Shown here piece after piece: positions 10,211-28,463 of a stretch of DNA of 64,000 nt. The DNA is taken from the NCBI GenBank assembly GCA_946811695.1, contig OX328124.1, positions 85,049,293 to 85,113,292 of the forward strand. Direction: 5' to 3'. A program made the translations under genes and the position numbers. How positions within the stretch are numbered: position 1 is the stretch's first letter; the number at the start of each line of letters is the position of its first letter. The DNA comes from Gonocerus acuteangulatus (taxonomy: Eukaryota > Arthropoda > Insecta > Hemiptera > Coreidae). The notes beneath the pieces were generated by a model. The model was not told where the DNA came from. It worked only from the letters and a program-made list of their open reading frames with translations, and made no database searches.

Positions 10211-11459
10211 CGTATCCTGTGTTATTGGCAAATACATTTGACTACTATAAGCAATAGCAAACAATAGGGAATATGCCAAAGAACTCGGATTAGGAGCCTC
10301 GACAGTTTCAAGACATTTGAAGGAAATCGGCAAATCCAAAACTGACATTTCATACGGTACAGCCTGATATATTTCTAACAATGAATTGTTTTTCTTATTT
10401 TAATTAATCTGTTTTATTGTCAAATACATTATCCAACTATAAGAAATGAAAAAATAGGAATAAAAACAGACCAAAAGAACTGTATGAAATAAACGAAATC
10501 AATTACTTCAAAGTTTAAGCACTTATTTCATCCGATTGACATCGCTTATTCAAAACTTTCCTCAAAACCTTTTTTGTAGACCATTTAGTAAGCTTTCGAA
10601 TGGTAACCTTTCGCTTCCCAAGATTTTCAATCGTTTTCAAGATATTAATGGAAGTATACGAAGTTCCCAAAATTTTCATTATTTCTAGCAACAGAAAATT
10701 GGTCTCATTTTTCCTATCCTGTTTTACATACAAATACATTTTCCCAACATAAGAAATTACAAAAATAAAAAGCAATAAAAAACCAAGGGAAAGAGACAAA
10801 AATTACAAAAAGAACGACAAAAACCCGTTCATAAGAAAAAAACAGATGTATTTGAAGATTTAAGCACTTATTTCTCCGATTGAAATAACCTAATTAAAAA
10901 TAGTTTTAGAATCTTTTTTGTAGAAAATTTAGTAAGCTTTCAAATAGTTTCTATCTACATACCACGATTTCCCAACCGTGTTCGAGATATTAATGAAAGT
11001 ATACAAAGTTCCCAAAACTTTTCATGTCTGTTAATAAAATATTTTATTCTAACCCTTCCTTAACTCCAAACGTAACAAAACTTTCAACATATTAGTTTTA
11101 ATGAAAGAAGAACATGCAGATAATGTTTCAACTGAATCCCGTGATTCTAAGTATCCAAACCAAAAACGGTATTCAAAAACTATTTTTCCAATTTTCTCGA
11201 AAACGGTTAAAGCTATCGCCTTGAAAATGGTTTCATTCGTTTTCCTAGCCCAAGAAGCATATAAAAAGAGTCCTTACAAGCTTATGAACTAAAAAACGTA
11301 AGCGTTACGATTTTTTTTGCGCGAATTTCGCCCCAAACGCCATCTTCCAGTAAGCGGATTTTGCTGGTTAACGAACTTGACCTTTCAAATTGGACGCCAG
11401 ATTTTTGTACCAAATTGCATCAAAATCGGACCATCAGGGAAGCCAGAAATGAGCGAACA

Positions 11460-11525
<66 letters not shown>

Positions 11526-11690
11526 TATACATATATATATATATATATATACAAATTTGAACCACCATTATTTTCGGTCTCTAGGGGTTCTGAAACGCGA
11601 AATTTTCTTGTCGGCACTTCCGGATTGTTTCATTGTATCAACCTTATAAGCGGGGTTCCTCCCTATGGGGGAGGGAGGAACCGCGCTAAA

Positions 11691-11985
11691 AAAGGTAATG
11701 GCCACATTTTTTTGGGACTGTAAAGGAATACTACTGATAGATTTTAAAGGAAGGAATACCACAATGAATGTTGAGTTTTATGCAGCCCTACTCTACCTTT
11801 TCTCAAAGTTAAAATCTGACCTTCTCGGAAGACGATTTAACACCGACGAAGAGCTCCAAGGAGCAGTGGAAGAACATTTTTTAACGAAGAAGAAAATTAT
11901 GTTTTTCATGGTATAGAAATGTTGCCAAAGCGTTGTATTAAGTGTGTTGAACTTAGACGAGAATATAAAAATAGTAAAACCAGTT
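11691..11985 (+). pseudogene. Mariner transposase pseudogene, C-terminal part
   Basis: This is the continuation of the transposase after the Y insertion. KVMATFFWDCKGILLIDF matches the block that follows the first catalytic Asp. After NTTMNVEFYAALLY the reading jumps near 11796 to LFSKLKSDLLGRRFNTDEEL, which belongs near the C-terminus. The section with the second and third catalytic Asp (HDN and SPDLAPSD in the family) is therefore deleted. A one-base shift near 11910 moves the last conserved piece, GIEMLPKRCIKCVELR, to another frame. Confidence 0.87.
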
Positions 11986-12241
11986 TTTTTCTTTCACCTT
12001 TCCTTCTATCCCAGGCCGGAAACTTATGGACCTTACTACGTACTAAGTTTCGTGACGAAAATCAAAAACTCTGGCCGCAATCGTGTTAACAGACATATAT
12101 ATATATATATATATATATATACATTTTAACGGGGGTCATTTTCGGTGTCTACTAGGTGGATCGATAAAAATTTGAAGAACTTTTTGAAAAAATACGTCAT
12201 GAGTGCAACCTCAATGGCTACTTTCCTTCGGAGAAAAGTGC

Positions 12242-15200
12242 AAAACAGAAGTAACAAATTCTGAAAATATCCATGTTATAAAAAGTATTTTAATATAATA
12301 AACGAGGAAAGCGAATTTAATGATATTTTTAACGTTAAGGTTTTCTATTTTTTTTTTTTTGACGATTTCTTTGAGAATGACGGTAGTTTAAGTCTTTAAA
12401 GAAAGAGAACGTTTGGCGAAAGACGTGGTACATGACAAGATATAATGAAATAAATTTGACGTCACCTTTTCTGACGTTGAGGTATTTGAAAACGAAAATA
12501 TGAAAATTCTGAAATTGCCGTAAGTATTACAACGAGAAGAAAATTACCTTAAAGGAAAATCGATGATTTTCTCAATGGGAAAATTACAAATTTAATGGAA
12601 GAAAGGTCAATAGTTTTATAAGTAGTTTGTGTTAATTTTTGCCTGTTTAGTGATAGATTGATGTAATATTACAGTAAGATGTAGCCGATGCACGTGTCCT
12701 TTGAGGGTTACAAAACGTTTTGTCATATCTAACTGAAATTAAAAATAACTCTGGTAAATATTTCATCTATCGTAAAATATATATTTAATTAAATATTGGA
12801 ATCTGAAATCATTTCGGGCCATTAGAAGCGTCAATTTACCTGAAATACTCGCTCCAGGAGCTACAATATTAATTGTGGCTAAATTGTGTGCTAGGCTACC
12901 AGCTATAATTACTTATAAATCTGCCTCACAATAATGGCGATCAGTAAAGAAAGTATATAGAAGTAAATCATATTCCGAAATCATCGTTTATGTACCTTAA
13001 CTTTTCACAGAAATGTGTGTTCAAAAATGCTGGAAAATCTGATCTGTCTTAATAAGAATTTATTTGAAAGTTTATTTTATTTTTATTTAAATAATTGAAG
13101 CAAGTTGATAACACAAATGCAAATGAGTAAAACATTTATTTCTATATATTTCCTTATTTTTAAATCAGTTCAGTGTAACAGCACTTCGGGAATTGACTTC
13201 TTTTTATGCCTGTTGATGATTTTAATTTCCCACCTAATATAAAAATATTAATTTAGCAGCATTGATATAGAAAAATAAATGTTTTTATACTACTATTATT
13301 ATTATGCATGTTGAAATATTCCTCTTAATTGTGTTTTTATTTTTTTACTACCTAAATTAGCCCGTATGTGCTGTCGCATTCGCTCCCACGTTCATCCTGG
13401 ACCGTGTAGCTCTGAGCCGGGTATTCGCCAGGTCCGTGTATGCCTAATCTTATTGGCTGACCCTTGTTTTATCAGCAATACGGTATTTATACCTCTTCTC
13501 CCTTTTCCTCTGCCTTTAGTGCTTTCATCTCTCATTCGTTTTTTACAAAATGTCTGAATCAACGTGTGATTAATCAGTAACAATGTAATATATTACATTT
13601 ATCTGTATAATATACTATATTTAGTGAAGGTTGTGTGTTCGATTACCAACTTTATTTAGAAAATATATCAGCCATGTCCTGGCTAAAAAAGGTGTGGCGA
13701 CCAGGGGATGTCCTAAACATTCCTGCAATATTTAATGACTCGATAAAATAAAATAAATGATCTTGTTATAGTGCTTAATGCACAATATTCTTTTCCTAAT
13801 AAAATCAATAATTCATTGAGTGCACTGTCAAAATATGAACACTGTTTAATTTTATAATGAAGGGATCCCAAATAATTGGTTGGTCCTTGTAATACTTCAA
13901 TTCTTGAACTGGTTGTGAAGTTGCAATTCTAAGTAAGTCAGGCTGAGGACCATTATAATAAAGCTGGGAAGAATTAAGAGGCTTAAGCATTGTTCTATAG
14001 AAACAGTAGGAAACTTCTCTCCGCATAAATGAAATTTTCCAAGCTAGTAGTTCATTCATGTATTACAAAGTAATTCCAGGAAGTGGTTATTGATTATCAA
14101 CCTTATCCTACCCGGTCAGGTGTACATTCACCTGCAGTCCTGCTAATAATAGAATACGCCCACTTATCTTCCTATGATAAATAATGTTTTACGTGTCCCA
14201 GTAACGAACAGATGTAACAATTACAAAATTGTAATTTCAGCTCTACAATGAGCTGTATGTTGCCGTTTTAAATAATAGATGCATAATTTGAACAAATCAT
14301 TACGTTTGTTCATTTAAAAGTTTATTAGCGATTTCATCATGTAATTGTTATATTTGATAGTACAATTATTCCACTAGAACTAAATCCCACAAGAGAGACA
14401 TGGCCTTCAGGAGCATCCTCAAAGCCAGTTGTCACGGGATTTTTCAGACATTTTCCAGGCCCGGGCTCCGGAGACCGATTACATGAATCGGCAGCTACTC
14501 CATCTCCAAATATTAATCTGGATTTACCAATACGTATGGTTTCATGGACTTATGAAAATATTTTTTGAAGTGTGTCTTCGTCTGGAATCTTGGAAGATGT
14601 CCACTTACCGTCCAATATCTGGCCCTCCAATCAGGTGGCCAAAGTGTCATCCTTTATGATTTTTCCTTCCAGTGTAATGGAAGATTTTAACTTATTGTGA
14701 TGTCGTTCTAGGCCCACCCAGGCCTTAATGGGAACACACTAAGAGGAAAATCAAGCGGCTGGAGGATAATACTGACCAAAATATCTCCATATTTTATATT
14801 ATTTTGCCATTAATCAGTTATCTCTACAGAATCGGGATCGCTCTGTCTGTTACGGGACTGATTTATCCGATATTAGGTGACTGGCTGTATGAAGTATTTA
14901 TAAATTTATTTTTTATAGTGCATCGCAAAATATTATTCAGGAAGTCAGCCACATTCCTCTCATACGATCGCCTATTAATTTGTTTTCGCGTTATAATTTC
15001 TTCATGTGAAAATAACTTCCACTTTCGTCTATGGGAGTAAATGAGTTCGTACGTATCATATATGATTTCGATCAAATGCTTGGAATTGATATCTTTTCCT
15101 TCTTTAATTTTAGTCAATTTAATGAATTTAACATATTGTTTTTAATACCAAGTTTCGATATATATACAAACACCTATTCATTTTGACGACAATGTAGTTA

Positions 15201-15515
15201 TTTTGGAATAACCACGTGCGTACACGTTCCGAATGTCCCGATTAACGATGGTATTCAAATGTACGAGTAAATATATAAATATTGCATTATTCTCACTTCA
15301 GGATTATATTTTTTTAAGAATAGAATAGTGACGAATCAAAATGTTTTCTGTTTAATATTAACAGTTTTCAATACTTTGTAAATGCTTATATAATGTAAAT
15401 TATCATAAAGGCATATAAAAGTTAAAAGAATCTTTAAGCAGAAACAACTTCAATCTCAAATCTAATAACATGTTTCGTCGCGCGAATGTCCTCAGGAAAA
15501 ATATGAAGTCCTTTT
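12242..15515. other. 3.3 kb without a recognised gene
   Basis: AT-rich. Two open frames stand out: an 84-codon minus frame at 13805-14059 and a 76-codon plus frame at 14429-14659. Neither shows a family signature, and I cannot tell an exon from chance. A less AT-rich patch at 13370-13530 has an ATTGGCTG motif and mixed composition, with no further support for a promoter. Confidence 0.45.
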
Positions 15516-15632
15516 AGCACTTTCCTCCGAAGGAAAGTAGCTATTGAGGTTGCACTCATGTCGGAATTTTTGAAAAATTTCTTAAAATCTTTATCGATCC
15601 TACCTAGTAGACACCGAAAATCACCCGTTATA

Positions 15633-15692
<60 letters not shown>

Positions 15693-16633
15693 GTGTGTGT
15701 GTGTGTGTCTTAACACGACAGCGGCCAGAGTTTTTGTTTTTTCTTCACGAAACGTGGTATATAGCGGTCAATTAGCAAACGATTGAACGAGTTCGTTAAC
15801 CACCCAAATCGGTCCACCGGGTGGGGGGGGGGGGGGTGGGGGGGGGTACCCCGGACCCAAAACACTAATTTGACCATGCCAGCCGTAGTTTTTGTTATAT
15901 TTCAACGAAACTCGGTATTTGTTAGGTTGATCTAAAGAGAGAAATACATTGCAAAAATAAACTAAATCGGTTCATTAGGAGGGGGGGGGGGGTTTACTCC
16001 GGCCCACATTACCAATTTGCCACTACCAGCCGTAATTTTGGTTACATTTCAACGAAACTCGGTATTCGTAGTGGTAATCAACAGAGAAAAATGGATTGTA
16101 AAAATAAACGAAATCGGGTTATTTGGAGGGGGGGGGGGTTACTCCGGACCTAAAGTACTAATATACTCATACCAATCGTAATTTCTGCTGAATTGTAACG
16201 AAACGCGGTATGCGTCGTGGGTATCTCATGAGAAAGAAGTGATGTAAAAATGAAGTAAATCGGTCTATTGGAAAGGAGGGTTTACTTTTAACTCTGTTTC
16301 ATTAGCCCGCCAGTCGTAGGTCCCCAAAGCCGTCGCGAGGAGCGCTATCTCCCACTAGGGGGACTGTATCCTGCGTCAGATCAAAAGACGGAATATGAAG
16401 TTTTTGTCTATTTATTAAGTAGTACAGTATCATGTATTAGCATAACTGAGGAAGCAAATTATTTTTAAAAAATTAATAATTGAACAGTTCTCATAAGAAA
16501 TGTAAATGAGCAGAACTATTCACGTTTTTATTTTATTTATATAGGTTATTTACAGCAAATTATTCAGTAATGTAGTCTACACTACCAAAATTCTGAGGAA
16601 AGTGCTTAGTTATGCAGCTCCTGCGTGACGGAC
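15516..16633 (-). mobile_element. Family X element, uninterrupted copy (X')
   Basis: This is the reverse complement of the X element at 7745-12241 without the mariner. On the minus strand it begins GTCCGTCACGCAGGAGCTGC and has the subterminal GCACTTTCCTC. Four ~150-bp units follow (markers near 16258, 16110, 15962 and 15808), then (TA)n with a (TG)n extension at about 15638-15707, and the 3' block. It ends in a hairpin CTTTCCT/AGGAAAG and GTGCT plus AAAA. G-runs of up to about 15 bases sit in three units. It encodes no protein. Confidence 0.87.
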
Positions 16634-17544
16634 TTTTATGTTATTGAATTCGAATAAATCTATAAATAAGATCAGCTATTATAGAACTCACTACGACAGT
16701 AATATCTCGAAGAGCTGAAAGTGAGGTGTTTGACTTCAAGAGGGCAATTCACATTACATTTAGACAACTTCACTCTGTGGGCAAAGTTCTTACCTGCCTT
16801 TCTCCTACAAAGTCTTGCATAATGCATTTTAAATAATATAAAACTAATAAATGGTAGCTCATTTGGTAAACACCTGATTCCCTCAATTAATTAAGTATGC
16901 GAGCAAATCATCTTGCCGTTGTGGAGCTCCGTAAATGAATAAATAAATAAATATTCATAATTACTATGTTTTTTTTTAAATTAGGGTGCGTCGTAATTAT
17001 GTAGTTGTTCATTATAATGAACACATTACTGATATTTTATCCATTTTAAAATGCAATAAATTATAATGATACCAGAATGTGAAGATAATTATCTAATTTG
17101 TTTAAATGATGATGCTTGGTTCTTTTAACCCATTTCCTGCTACTAACACAGATTTGTGCAGTGAGTCCAGCGCACCTCCAGTTGCTTTTACTTCTTTGTG
17201 TCCCTCAGAACTGGCATCTAGCAGTATCTTAATCAACTAGTAGACTCTCAGAATTGCCAGTAGATACTTTAGGTTTCTCATTTTCAAACTATGCCAGCCC
17301 TCTCTGACATTTGTATGCCTACATTTAGAACTAAGCACTGGGTGATTGCTCAGACCCTCTAGCTACCGACCAAGCCTTGCACTGCTTAAGAACTAGTGGG
17401 TTAATAGACCAAAAAATGGTTCAGCTAACATAAGCTGAACAGAAGTGTCGGGGAAAAGAAAAAATAGACTTCTCTACCCATTATAATATTTTACCTAGTA
17501 TGCTGTTTCATTTAAAATGGGAAATTGTTCTATCATTATTAGAT
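16634..17544. other. No gene recognised
   Basis: AT-rich and unique-looking. No ORF above about 60 codons with a recognisable motif. Confidence 0.5.
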
Positions 17545-17790
17545 ATATCGTCCCTACCATGTCAAACTATCGAATATGCAAATCAGAACCAAATTCTATC
17601 CCTTGACGAAGTAATATATTGAAAAATGATCTTATTCGATACATTATTTAAGGTATTTAAGGCTATTCTATAAGGGGTTAGAGTTACAACTATTTGCGAC
17701 AAGCCGTATCGTCTACAATCCTAGAGAAAAGTCCCAAACCTATAAACTTGATTTTGCATATTCGATAGGTTGACATGGTAGGGACGATAT
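17545..17790. mobile_element. TIR MITE, ~246 bp, superfamily unclear
   Basis: About 40-bp terminal inverted repeats start ATATCGTCCCTACCATGTCA at the left and are inverted at the right (17751-17790), with few mismatches. TA-rich flanks do not allow a firm target duplication; a TA or TAT duplication would fit Tc1/mariner. No coding capacity. Confidence 0.75.
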
Positions 17791-17916
17791 GTACTTTCAA
17801 TTATACAATTAAAATTATGCATCTATATCCAGTTATATTGCACATATTACTATACAATTAATTTTATACCTAAAAATAATTCAAAACGAACAAACTTAAA
17901 GTAACTGGACCCTTAA

Positions 17917-18522
17917 AAAAGTCCGATTCGCAGGAACTGCATCATCTTAGCGCGTTTCCGTTCTTATCCGAAGTGCGATTAGTAAAGGAATAGTAGCAGC
18001 TATCGGTAGGTTTTGATCTTTCGTTAAAAATATAAAATAAAATCTCAAAAAGAAGGAACCTTAAAGCGCCACATATGGAAACTGACAGTTTTCTAAGCGG
18101 ATGGGACTCTCCCGTCATCGCGACGCTCACTCTAAGAAAACTCTATTACCAATATGATTCTTATTTTCTCAGCTTTAATGAAATACTCATTCCACCGTTA
18201 AATAAACTTAAAAAACAAAAGTGAGGTAAACAGTGACAAAAACCCGTTTAAAATAACAAAACTAAAACTTTCGAAGTTTTAAGCACTTACTTCTCCGACT
18301 GATATTGCCCCATCGAAATTTGCTTCAGAATCTTTTTTGTAGAGAATTTAGTAAGCTTTTGAATGGTTATATCGTACTTCCCACTGTTTTGAAGATATTA
18401 AGGGGGAAAAAATGGTGCTAATACCTACCGATAGCTGCTATATTCCTTCACTAATCACACTCGAGATAAGAACGGAACCGCGCTAAGATGATGCAGTTCC
18501 TGCGGGTTGGACTTTTTTTCAG
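17917..18522. mobile_element. Y-derived fold-back element with two 5'-type ends
   Basis: Both ends are the Y 5' terminus. The left starts AAAAAAGTCCGATTCGCAGG and the right is its inverse ending in a T-run. The arms match for roughly 90 bp, to TATCGGTAGG, and contain TTAGCGCGGTTCCGTTC. The middle holds one Y internal unit near 18330 but no microsatellite or 3' hairpin. A 62-codon frame inside is not a gene. Confidence 0.82.
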
Positions 18523-18985
18523 ACAAATTAATGTATTATGTTTATATTACAATATAAATATTATATTTGTAAGAAGAGCAAGTCACTTTAATTGCGGTGT
18601 AAAATATTGTGGCTAGCTAAATCTAAGTATTATATAAGCTCATAAGGAAAAATGGCGCTAATGGCTCATTTTCGATGCACCATAAAAGAAATAAAAAAAA
18701 AAAATAAAAAAAATAAGGACAATATACGAAGATTCAGAACCATTTTATCTCTGTTAATAAAATATTTTATTCTAATCCCAATAACGCTACACTTATACAC
18801 AAATACATTTTTTTTAGATATCTATTTAATACGAATAAAATAAGGTTATAATGAGCGATCCGCTGAGGAATACACCAAGTACTACCACCGTGTGGAGTGC
18901 AACTAGTATAGATCGGTACGTCAGTACCACTGTGGTATGTAAAGAGCGGCTGTTCTGATACTGGCAAAAATTAGAAATCCTACAT
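18523..18985. other. No gene recognised
   Basis: AT-rich stretch with two overlapping short frames at 18652-18967, without recognisable content. Confidence 0.5.
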
Positions 18986-18989
18986 TCCT

Positions 18990-19739
18990 AAAGTTGTTTG
19001 GAGGCTTATCTTTATGACTCTATAAAGGGACTTACAGATGACGAGGGTACACTTACAGATGACGAGGGACAGGGAAAATGCCCCCCACCCTAAGCCTCCT
19101 AGCTCCTCACCTTCGAATTCCCATGATTTTGTTCAATGAATTTAAACAAAATAATTAATAAATAGATAAAAACTGCTGAAAATAGGGAATACCAAAAACA
19201 ATTCTAAAGAACGAAATCAACACCAGTACAGTAATCTAGATATTCATAGGGCATCTTCGAATTCCAAGATGCCGTTGAAACAAAATATTGTTTCTATTTA
19301 TACGTATCCTGTTTTATTGACTAATACATTTGACTACTATAAGCAATCACAAAAATAACGAGCAGTGAAAAACACTGTAGGAAACACACAAAAAGATTCG
19401 TTCAAATAAACGAAACCTATGTTTTAAGCACTTATTTCTCCAAATATGACCATCCCATCGCAAATGTCTTCAAAACATTTTTTGTAGAGAATTTAGTAAC
19501 CTTTCGAAAGGTAATCTTTTGCTTGCCAAGATTCCGAACCGTTTACGTGATATTAATGAAAATATACGAAGTTCCCAAAACTTTTCGTGACTAAAAATGA
19601 AATATTTTATTTTAATCCTTCCTTTACTCCAAACGTAACCAAATTTTCAACATATTAGTTTTGATAAAATTCAAACATGCAAAAAATGTTTCAACTGCTC
19701 CCATGATTCTAAGTACCAAAATCAAAGACAAATAAAAAA
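18990..19739 (+). mobile_element. Family Y internal fragment without ends
   Basis: The sequence follows the Y interior, including TACGTATCCTGTTTTATTGA near 19303, one ~350-bp unit near 19483, and the TTAGTTTTGATAAAATTCAA region. It stops where a new Y 5' end begins at 19740. It looks like an older Y copy whose 3' part was displaced by insertion of the next one. Confidence 0.7.
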
Positions 19740-23010
<3,271 letters not shown>

Positions 23011-23160
23011 AAAAATAACAAATTCTAAATATGACGCGTACAAATATTTATACTATTATTTATTTATCTATACTCCGCATCTAAATCGTAAATCGTTTTA
23101 AATTGCAGTTAATGGTTTCGCCGTATAAGCAAAGCCGATTCACAAAATTAGCTCCTTTTT

Positions 23161-26093
<2,933 letters not shown>

Positions 26094-27388
26094 TTTTTTT
26101 AGAAATGTTGCAACCCGTTCGGAGAAAAGTATACTTGAATGAAAAATAGTTACCTTTCTATTATACTTATATACATAGAAATAATTCAGGCGTTAATGAC
26201 CTCGAAGTTTGACACGCCTTAAGCCCCCCTCCCCCCAAAAAAACAAAAACTAAAACGTAGAAATAAAGGGTTTTTAGGTTATTGCATATAACTTATGTAT
26301 TAATTATAATAAATTATTAAATCATATACAGAGAGAGAAAAATAGATAGTTCTTCCTATCAACCAACCTTGACCATATTGGTCTTACAACAATCCGGGTG
26401 AATGACTATTAATATTGTTAGGAGCAACGGCAACCGAGGAAGATCCTATACAAAAAAACTCTTATCTATCGGAACTGCGTCATCTTAATGTGTTCCTTTA
26501 TAATTGTTGCCCCATGTAATGCTTTGAAGTCCCATGTAATGCTTATGAGTGAATTCATACACTCATAAACCAACATTTCCGAAAATTGTAGTATTTCACA
26601 GAAAAAACTCCAATTGGCTTGTGACTTTAAAAAGTGTTCTTGTGGCGTGCATTTCTGTAATATTAGGGAGGGCTAAATGAAATTTCATTTTTCTCATTTA
26701 CTGAATATAACAGGAGGATTGATTAATGTGTACAGGACAAGTGATCAAAATGTTTTTGAAGAGGTAATTGAATGATCCCGCAGAATATGTCCATGTAAAT
26801 AACGGAATGTCGTCCTGTATGAATGCTGTTAGAAATAGGCTTACCGATCTGAGGGTGTCAGGGGATCCGGTGTAAGTGGATTAAACTTCGATCCCATTTT
26901 GCTTGGGACGTCGTCAAGCAAACACATGACTTGTGGAACAGTAGCTTCATCAGCAATATGGAGGGACTTATGTGAAGCAAACACAGAGAAGGAGATCAAT
27001 GTGTGAATATAGAAAGTGACAAGATATGATGTACTTATTAATGTAAATCCACTAAATATAGAGCTCTTAAACAGCTCTAAATACCTTAATTAGTAAAAAT
27101 ATAATAATGTTCAATAATATAGCAAAACAAATATACATAAAGTTTAGGTACGTAAAATACATAAAAGTATCCTAAACTATGTTTTGAATGGACCACAAAA
27201 AAGGAAGGGAATGGTAAATTATTTAATACAGAATATAGCATTTTGTTGTGGAAACAACGAGAAATGAGGACAAGAAACGAATTACAGCATTCGGATAAAG
27301 CGAAGAATGGTTGTTGAAGAAACCTACGAAGACTGTAGCAATAATAAGGTATTTTACGAGACAGATAAAATTAAGAAAAATACTAAAC
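26094..27388. other. No gene recognised
   Basis: AT-rich. A degenerate Y-like 5' end (GGAACTGCGTCATCTTAATG, 26471-26490) is the only familiar piece. No ORF with a domain. Confidence 0.5.
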
Positions 27389-27567
27389 ACACACATTCAC
27401 ACACACACGCGCGTGTGTGTGTGTTCAAATTAGAACCAACATTATTTTCATAATCATTTTTCAATTCAAGGTTTTGAAATGTGAAATTTTCTAGTCGGCA
27501 CTTCCGGATTGCATCACGAGGTCAACCGAGCGGGTTTCCTCCCTAAGGAGGAGAGAGGAAAGGCACT
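27389..27567 (+). mobile_element. Family Y 3' end, diverged
   Basis: A (CA)n/(TG)n tract takes the place of (TA)n. It is followed by the conserved 3' block (TTTTCTAGTCGGCACTTCCG), a damaged hairpin and GGCACT plus an A-run. No 5' part is recognised upstream. Confidence 0.7.
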
Positions 27568-28463
27568 AAAACTATTAAAAAACAGAAGAAAAAATGGTTA
27601 GGACATTTGATAAAAAAAAAAAAAAAAAAAAAAATTTGATTTCTAAATATTCCATTCAATGAATGGAATTGAAGATAAGGAAGAAAATAATAAAAATTAC
27701 AACTGGAGGCAAACATTGAAAAATGTATAAACCTACTGATAGTAGCATGTTGTCTACATCATATGTCAAAGTTGAGAAGCGTAATCTGTTTATCTGAACA
27801 GTGTTCATTCAACGAAATTCGCTTGGAAAAGTCTAAAAAACATCAGTTCGTTTATAGTTCATTAAGTAATTATACAATCAAAGAATTGGTTAATGGAATG
27901 TATGCCTGAATGAATTTTACGGTTGATTGGGGCACTTAATTGAAAACGATATGTACCGTAATAATGTATGGAGTAAAAATGAAGAAAAACCTATGCATTA
28001 ATCAAATTGAAAAAAAAAAGAAAGAAAAAAAAGACCAATCGATAGAATCAAAATACAAGGGATTACATTCCGACAACTGGGCAATTTCGTTAATTGCGAG
28101 AAAATTAGCATGTTATTAATGGTGAGCAAATCCTGGCTTCAGTCGTTTTTCATTAATGCTGGCACCTAAATTGCAATAATTTTAGGTTATAATTTTTCTT
28201 TAAATATAAAATGTATATAATATATAATTGTATCTTTAAAGTCTCTGCTCTGAACAGTTTATTTCATTAGTGGAGCTGTTTATTTCATTAGTGTAATTTT
28301 ATAGCAGTTTATTTCATTCATTTAATAATTTATTAATTAAGGAATTCTAAATATGATTTTTTTTGTACCTAGCATATGAGAAGATATTTTGGTACTTTTC
28401 ATCCCTTTACTATATATAAAAAATAAAACTTGTCACAATTTACTCAACTACACATTTGGTTAG
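27568..28463. other. No gene recognised
   Basis: AT-rich with an A-run at about 27612-27634. A small direct repeat of GTTTATTTCATTAGTG occurs at 28257-28310. Confidence 0.5.

Larger units (their letters stand above)
9271..11687 (+). mobile_element. Family Y element inserted in the mariner (subfamily with nested MITE)
   Basis: It starts GTCCGACTCGCAGGAACTGC. It ends at a hairpin (11654-11682) and GCGCT, between A-runs of the mariner coding sequence. Mariner reading resumes directly after it, which fixes both borders. In order it contains the 5' end with subterminal TTAGCGCGGTTCC, a hAT-like MITE (9560-9826), three ~350-bp internal units (markers near 9835, 10568 and 10915), a SINE tail insertion (10119-10210), the pre-microsatellite block, (TA)n (about 11463-11516 and 11530-11550), and the 3' block. 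It is non-coding. The A-run at the junction leaves the target duplication undefined. Confidence 0.9.
8602..12040 (+). mobile_element. Mariner-like element, split by a Y insertion
   Basis: 29-bp terminal inverted repeats at 8602-8630 and 12012-12040 share AAGGTCCATAAGTTTCCGG, with two mismatches overall. TA target duplications lie at 8600-8601 and 12041-12042. The empty target is visible in X' near 15.76 kb, where the flanks are continuous. The interior is a transposase relic in two pieces separated by the Y copy at 9271-11687. Without that insertion the mariner would be about 1.0 kb, shorter than the usual ~1.3 kb because part of the catalytic region is gone. Confidence 0.93.
7745..12241 (+). 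mobile_element. Family X element, interrupted by a mariner
   Basis: It starts GTCCGTCTCGCAGGAGCTGC. The subterminal motif TAAGCACTTTCCTC reappears inverted at the 3' end near 12220-12241, where a hairpin (CTTTCCT / AGAAAAG) and GTGC plus an A-run close the element. It contains four tandem ~145-bp units (8100-8560), then a (TA)n tract (about 12097-12122) and the 3' block. A mariner with TA duplications occupies 8602-12040. Removing it leaves about 1.06 kb, matching the uninterrupted copy X' at 15516-16633. No protein is encoded. The structure resembles DINE-1/Helentron-associated elements. Confidence 0.85.

Noticed and set aside
13370..13570. Promoter or first exon (ATTGGCTG and a short ATG frame)
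   Set aside because: Only compositional difference and a weak motif; nothing downstream supports a gene.
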